Made by a program: the position numbers and the translations under genes. The notes under the pieces are model-generated. The model was not told where the DNA came from. It ran no database searches and saw only the letters and a list, made by a program, of their open reading frames with translations. Below are positions 62,101 to 64,000 of a stretch of 64,000 nt of DNA, one piece after another (positions within the stretch are counted from its first letter, which is position 1; every line of letters begins with the position of its first letter). This DNA comes from Chitinophagaceae bacterium (GTDB lineage: Bacteria > Bacteroidota > Bacteroidia > Chitinophagales > Chitinophagaceae). Location: contig CANGMZ010000001.1 of the NCBI GenBank assembly GCA_947454715.1, forward strand, positions 1 to 64,000, in the 5' to 3' direction.

Positions 62101-63243
62101 TTATTTAACTTTTCTATCCTTCCATTGGTAGTTACCTATAAAACCCATAAGTCCGGCGAGTGTTATGTATAAGATATGCAATGGTTGGAGAAAGGGGAAA
62201 TAGACCTGTACCCATTGTCTGTGAAAGAACTTAACAATGGGACGCATGTAGAGATATTCGGTAAGCCCTTTTACCGCAAGCATTATGCCTGCTACAAGCC
62301 AACAGTCGTGATATACAAAACCAGCAATACCCAAAATTACGAATGATACATTGTAGAGGTAAACCAACATGAGTATAGCTGTGAGGCGATTGTCGTCATA
62401 CTTCCCGGACTTAGAAGCCCAGCGGATGCGCTGCTGAAAGAAGCTATACCAGTCGGGTTGGGGCAGGGTAGATACAATCACTTGTTCCGATTTCAGGTAT
62501 TGAACTTTTGCTCCGGGGGTATTGCTAATTTTCATCATGAGCAGGTAATCGTCACCTGAAGCCAAATTATCAATGCCTTCATATCCGTTTACCTGTTCAA
62601 ACATTTTCTTCGTGAAAGTGAGGTTAGCGCCATTGCTCATTTTGCCCATGTTCATGCTGTGTGCAGCAGCAGTAATGCCCTGCATGCTCATAAAGTCTAT
62701 CAACTGAAATACAGGCAGTAAGCCCCCTTTTGTGTGGAATATTACCGGAGCCACAATCATGTCGGGGTGCTGCTGTTCATACATACAGGCTATGTTCATC
62801 AGCCATGCATTGGGCGAAATGCAGTCTGCATCTGTAGTAATGATGAGTTCGCCGGTACTTTCTTTTACGCCGGCAGCAAGGGCAGCCTTCTTGTATGCGT
62901 TGAGTTGCTTGCCGGGTGCTATATAGTCAGCAAGCTGAATGCAGCGAACGTTTGGGTTGTTGTATTCATTAACAACATCTGCAGTACCATCGGTAGAGTG
63001 GTCGTCTATGACAATCACCTCTACCAAGTGTACGGGATATTTTTGAGCAAGAATAGCGTCTATACATGCACCTATATTGTTTCGTTCATTGCGAGCGGGT
63101 ATAATTATGGTTATTGCCGTATGTGGTTCATAGTTGGCCGGCAGGCGGAAGTCAGGCTGTTTAGCCCAACCCTTACTGTATGCCCACATAAGGAGGGTAT
63201 ATGCTATAGATATTAATATGCAGAGCGTTATTACAATAATCAT
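62101..63243 (-). CDS. Family 2 glycosyltransferase, membrane-associated
   Basis: TIIIPARNERNNIGACIDAIL; VIDDHSTDGT; TTDADC; QQRIRWASK (QxxRW). Confidence 0.93.
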   Translation of the reverse strand: MIIVITLCILISIAYTLLMWAYSKGWAKQPDFRLPANYEPHTAITIIIPARNERNNIGACIDAILAQKYPVHLVEVIVIDDHSTDGTADVVNEYNNPNVRCIQLADYIAPGKQLNAYKKAALAAGVKESTGELIITTDADCISPNAWLMNIACMYEQQHPDMIVAPVIFHTKGGLLPVFQLIDFMSMQGITAAAHSMNMGKMSNGANLTFTKKMFEQVNGYEGIDNLASGDDYLLMMKISNTPGAKVQYLKSEQVIVSTLPQPDWYSFFQQRIRWASKSGKYDDNRLTAILMLVYLYNVSFVILGIAGFVYHDCWLVAGIMLAVKGLTEYLYMRPIVKFFHRQWVQVYFPFLQPLHILYITLAGLMGFIGNYQWKDRKVK

Positions 63244-64000
63244 TTATAATAAAGTTTGGGCTATGAGCGATGCGGTATCTGCACCTATAATGTGATGCCC
63301 TTTGTCTAAAATATGCAATTGTACGCTCTTTGCGTCTTTTGCGAACTTTTTTCCCAATGCGGCAGGTATTACCTTATCATATTTCCCCATGAACAAGTGA
63401 ACAGGTATTTGTTTATTTTCAATGATGTTGCGCACTTTCTTTCGAGAGGGCATTAATTTGCTCATGGTAGGCCAAACAAGACTCAGTTGCTTTCTTATTG
63501 CTTCAGTGCTTATGTAGTGCGATACAAATTTGTGTTGCCATTCAGATATCCATTTGTTGTTTTTCAGCCAACTAAGCACCTTTATGTAAGGTTCAGGCCT
63601 TGCCAGCATACTTTGAAAGAGCCACGAACCCAACGGTACTCTTGTAAAGAAGAAATAGTACTTGTTAGGTGCCAGTCCATCGGGTGCTATCAATGTCATT
63701 TTAGAAACAGATAGCGGAAGCTCTTCAATGATTGTTTGGCATACTCTGCCACCCATACTATATCCTAAAAGGTTAATTTCATTGACATTATATTCCCGCA
63801 TCAGCTCAAGGCACATTGATTTGAGGTTTTGGCGGGTAAAGGTTACTCCCGGCGACCATTGGCTAAGGCCATGATGCGGTAGATCTATAAAGATGCAGGT
63901 GTATTCCTGCTTTAAGAATGGCTCAAAGAATAACAAACTACTGCCATCATGACCATATCCCGGGAAGCCGAGCAACAGTTTTTTGCCACTACCGGCTTTC
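63244..64000 (-). CDS. Alpha/beta hydrolase, 5' end truncated by the window edge
   Basis: LLLGFPGYGHDGSSLLFFEPF; NLLGYSMGGRV nucleophile elbow (GYSMGG); C-terminal GHHIIG. The frame stays open to 64000 (KAGSGKKLLLGFPG); the track ATG is really TTG at 63975. Confidence 0.9.
   Translation of the reverse strand, partial: KAGSGKKLLLGFPGYGHDGSSLLFFEPFLKQEYTCIFIDLPHHGLSQWSPGVTFTRQNLKSMCLELMREYNVNEINLLGYSMGGRVCQTIIEELPLSVSKMTLIAPDGLAPNKYYFFFTRVPLGSWLFQSMLARPEPYIKVLSWLKNNKWISEWQHKFVSHYISTEAIRKQLSLVWPTMSKLMPSRKKVRNIIENKQIPVHLFMGKYDKVIPAALGKKFAKDAKSVQLHILDKGHHIIGADTASLIAQTLL

Overview
The window is a gene-dense chromosomal segment of a Bacteroidota genome, probably Chitinophagaceae-like. Lineage clues are T9SS/gliding-motility C-terminal domains, GLPGLI, DUF4293, DUF4783, DUF4139, and TAnnTTTG -7 boxes. 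I count about 55 CDS. Most are housekeeping: serS, pheS, gyrB, ruvB, gltX, ahcY, folD, purN, queE, uppP, panD, ppk1-ppx, kdsD, heptose-1-P adenylyltransferase and scoAB. The rest are surface/secreted accessory genes: two tandem choice-of-anchor/T9SS adhesins, two tandem DUF4139 proteins, a TonB-receptor-like barrel with a GLPGLI partner, a secreted endonuclease I, and an M16 protease. I saw no rRNA, tRNA, CRISPR, prophage or transposase. I found no obvious defence or biosynthetic island and do not claim a new multi-gene system. The observations most worth a second look are: (1) eight genes whose Bacteroidota -7 box ends 3-7 nt before the start codon, suggesting leaderless mRNAs; (2) a 400-nt intergenic region at 49.4-49.8 kb that can fold into a 6S-like closed structure; (3) three enzyme-family proteins with substituted catalytic residues (a rhomboid, a SGNH/GDSL-like protein, a NUC1-like nuclease); (4) a TonB-plug-like segment present in only one of two tandem DUF4139 paralogs; (5) a 42-bp perfect palindrome and a large intergenic inverted repeat. 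Family calls are from motif recognition only; no database search was run.
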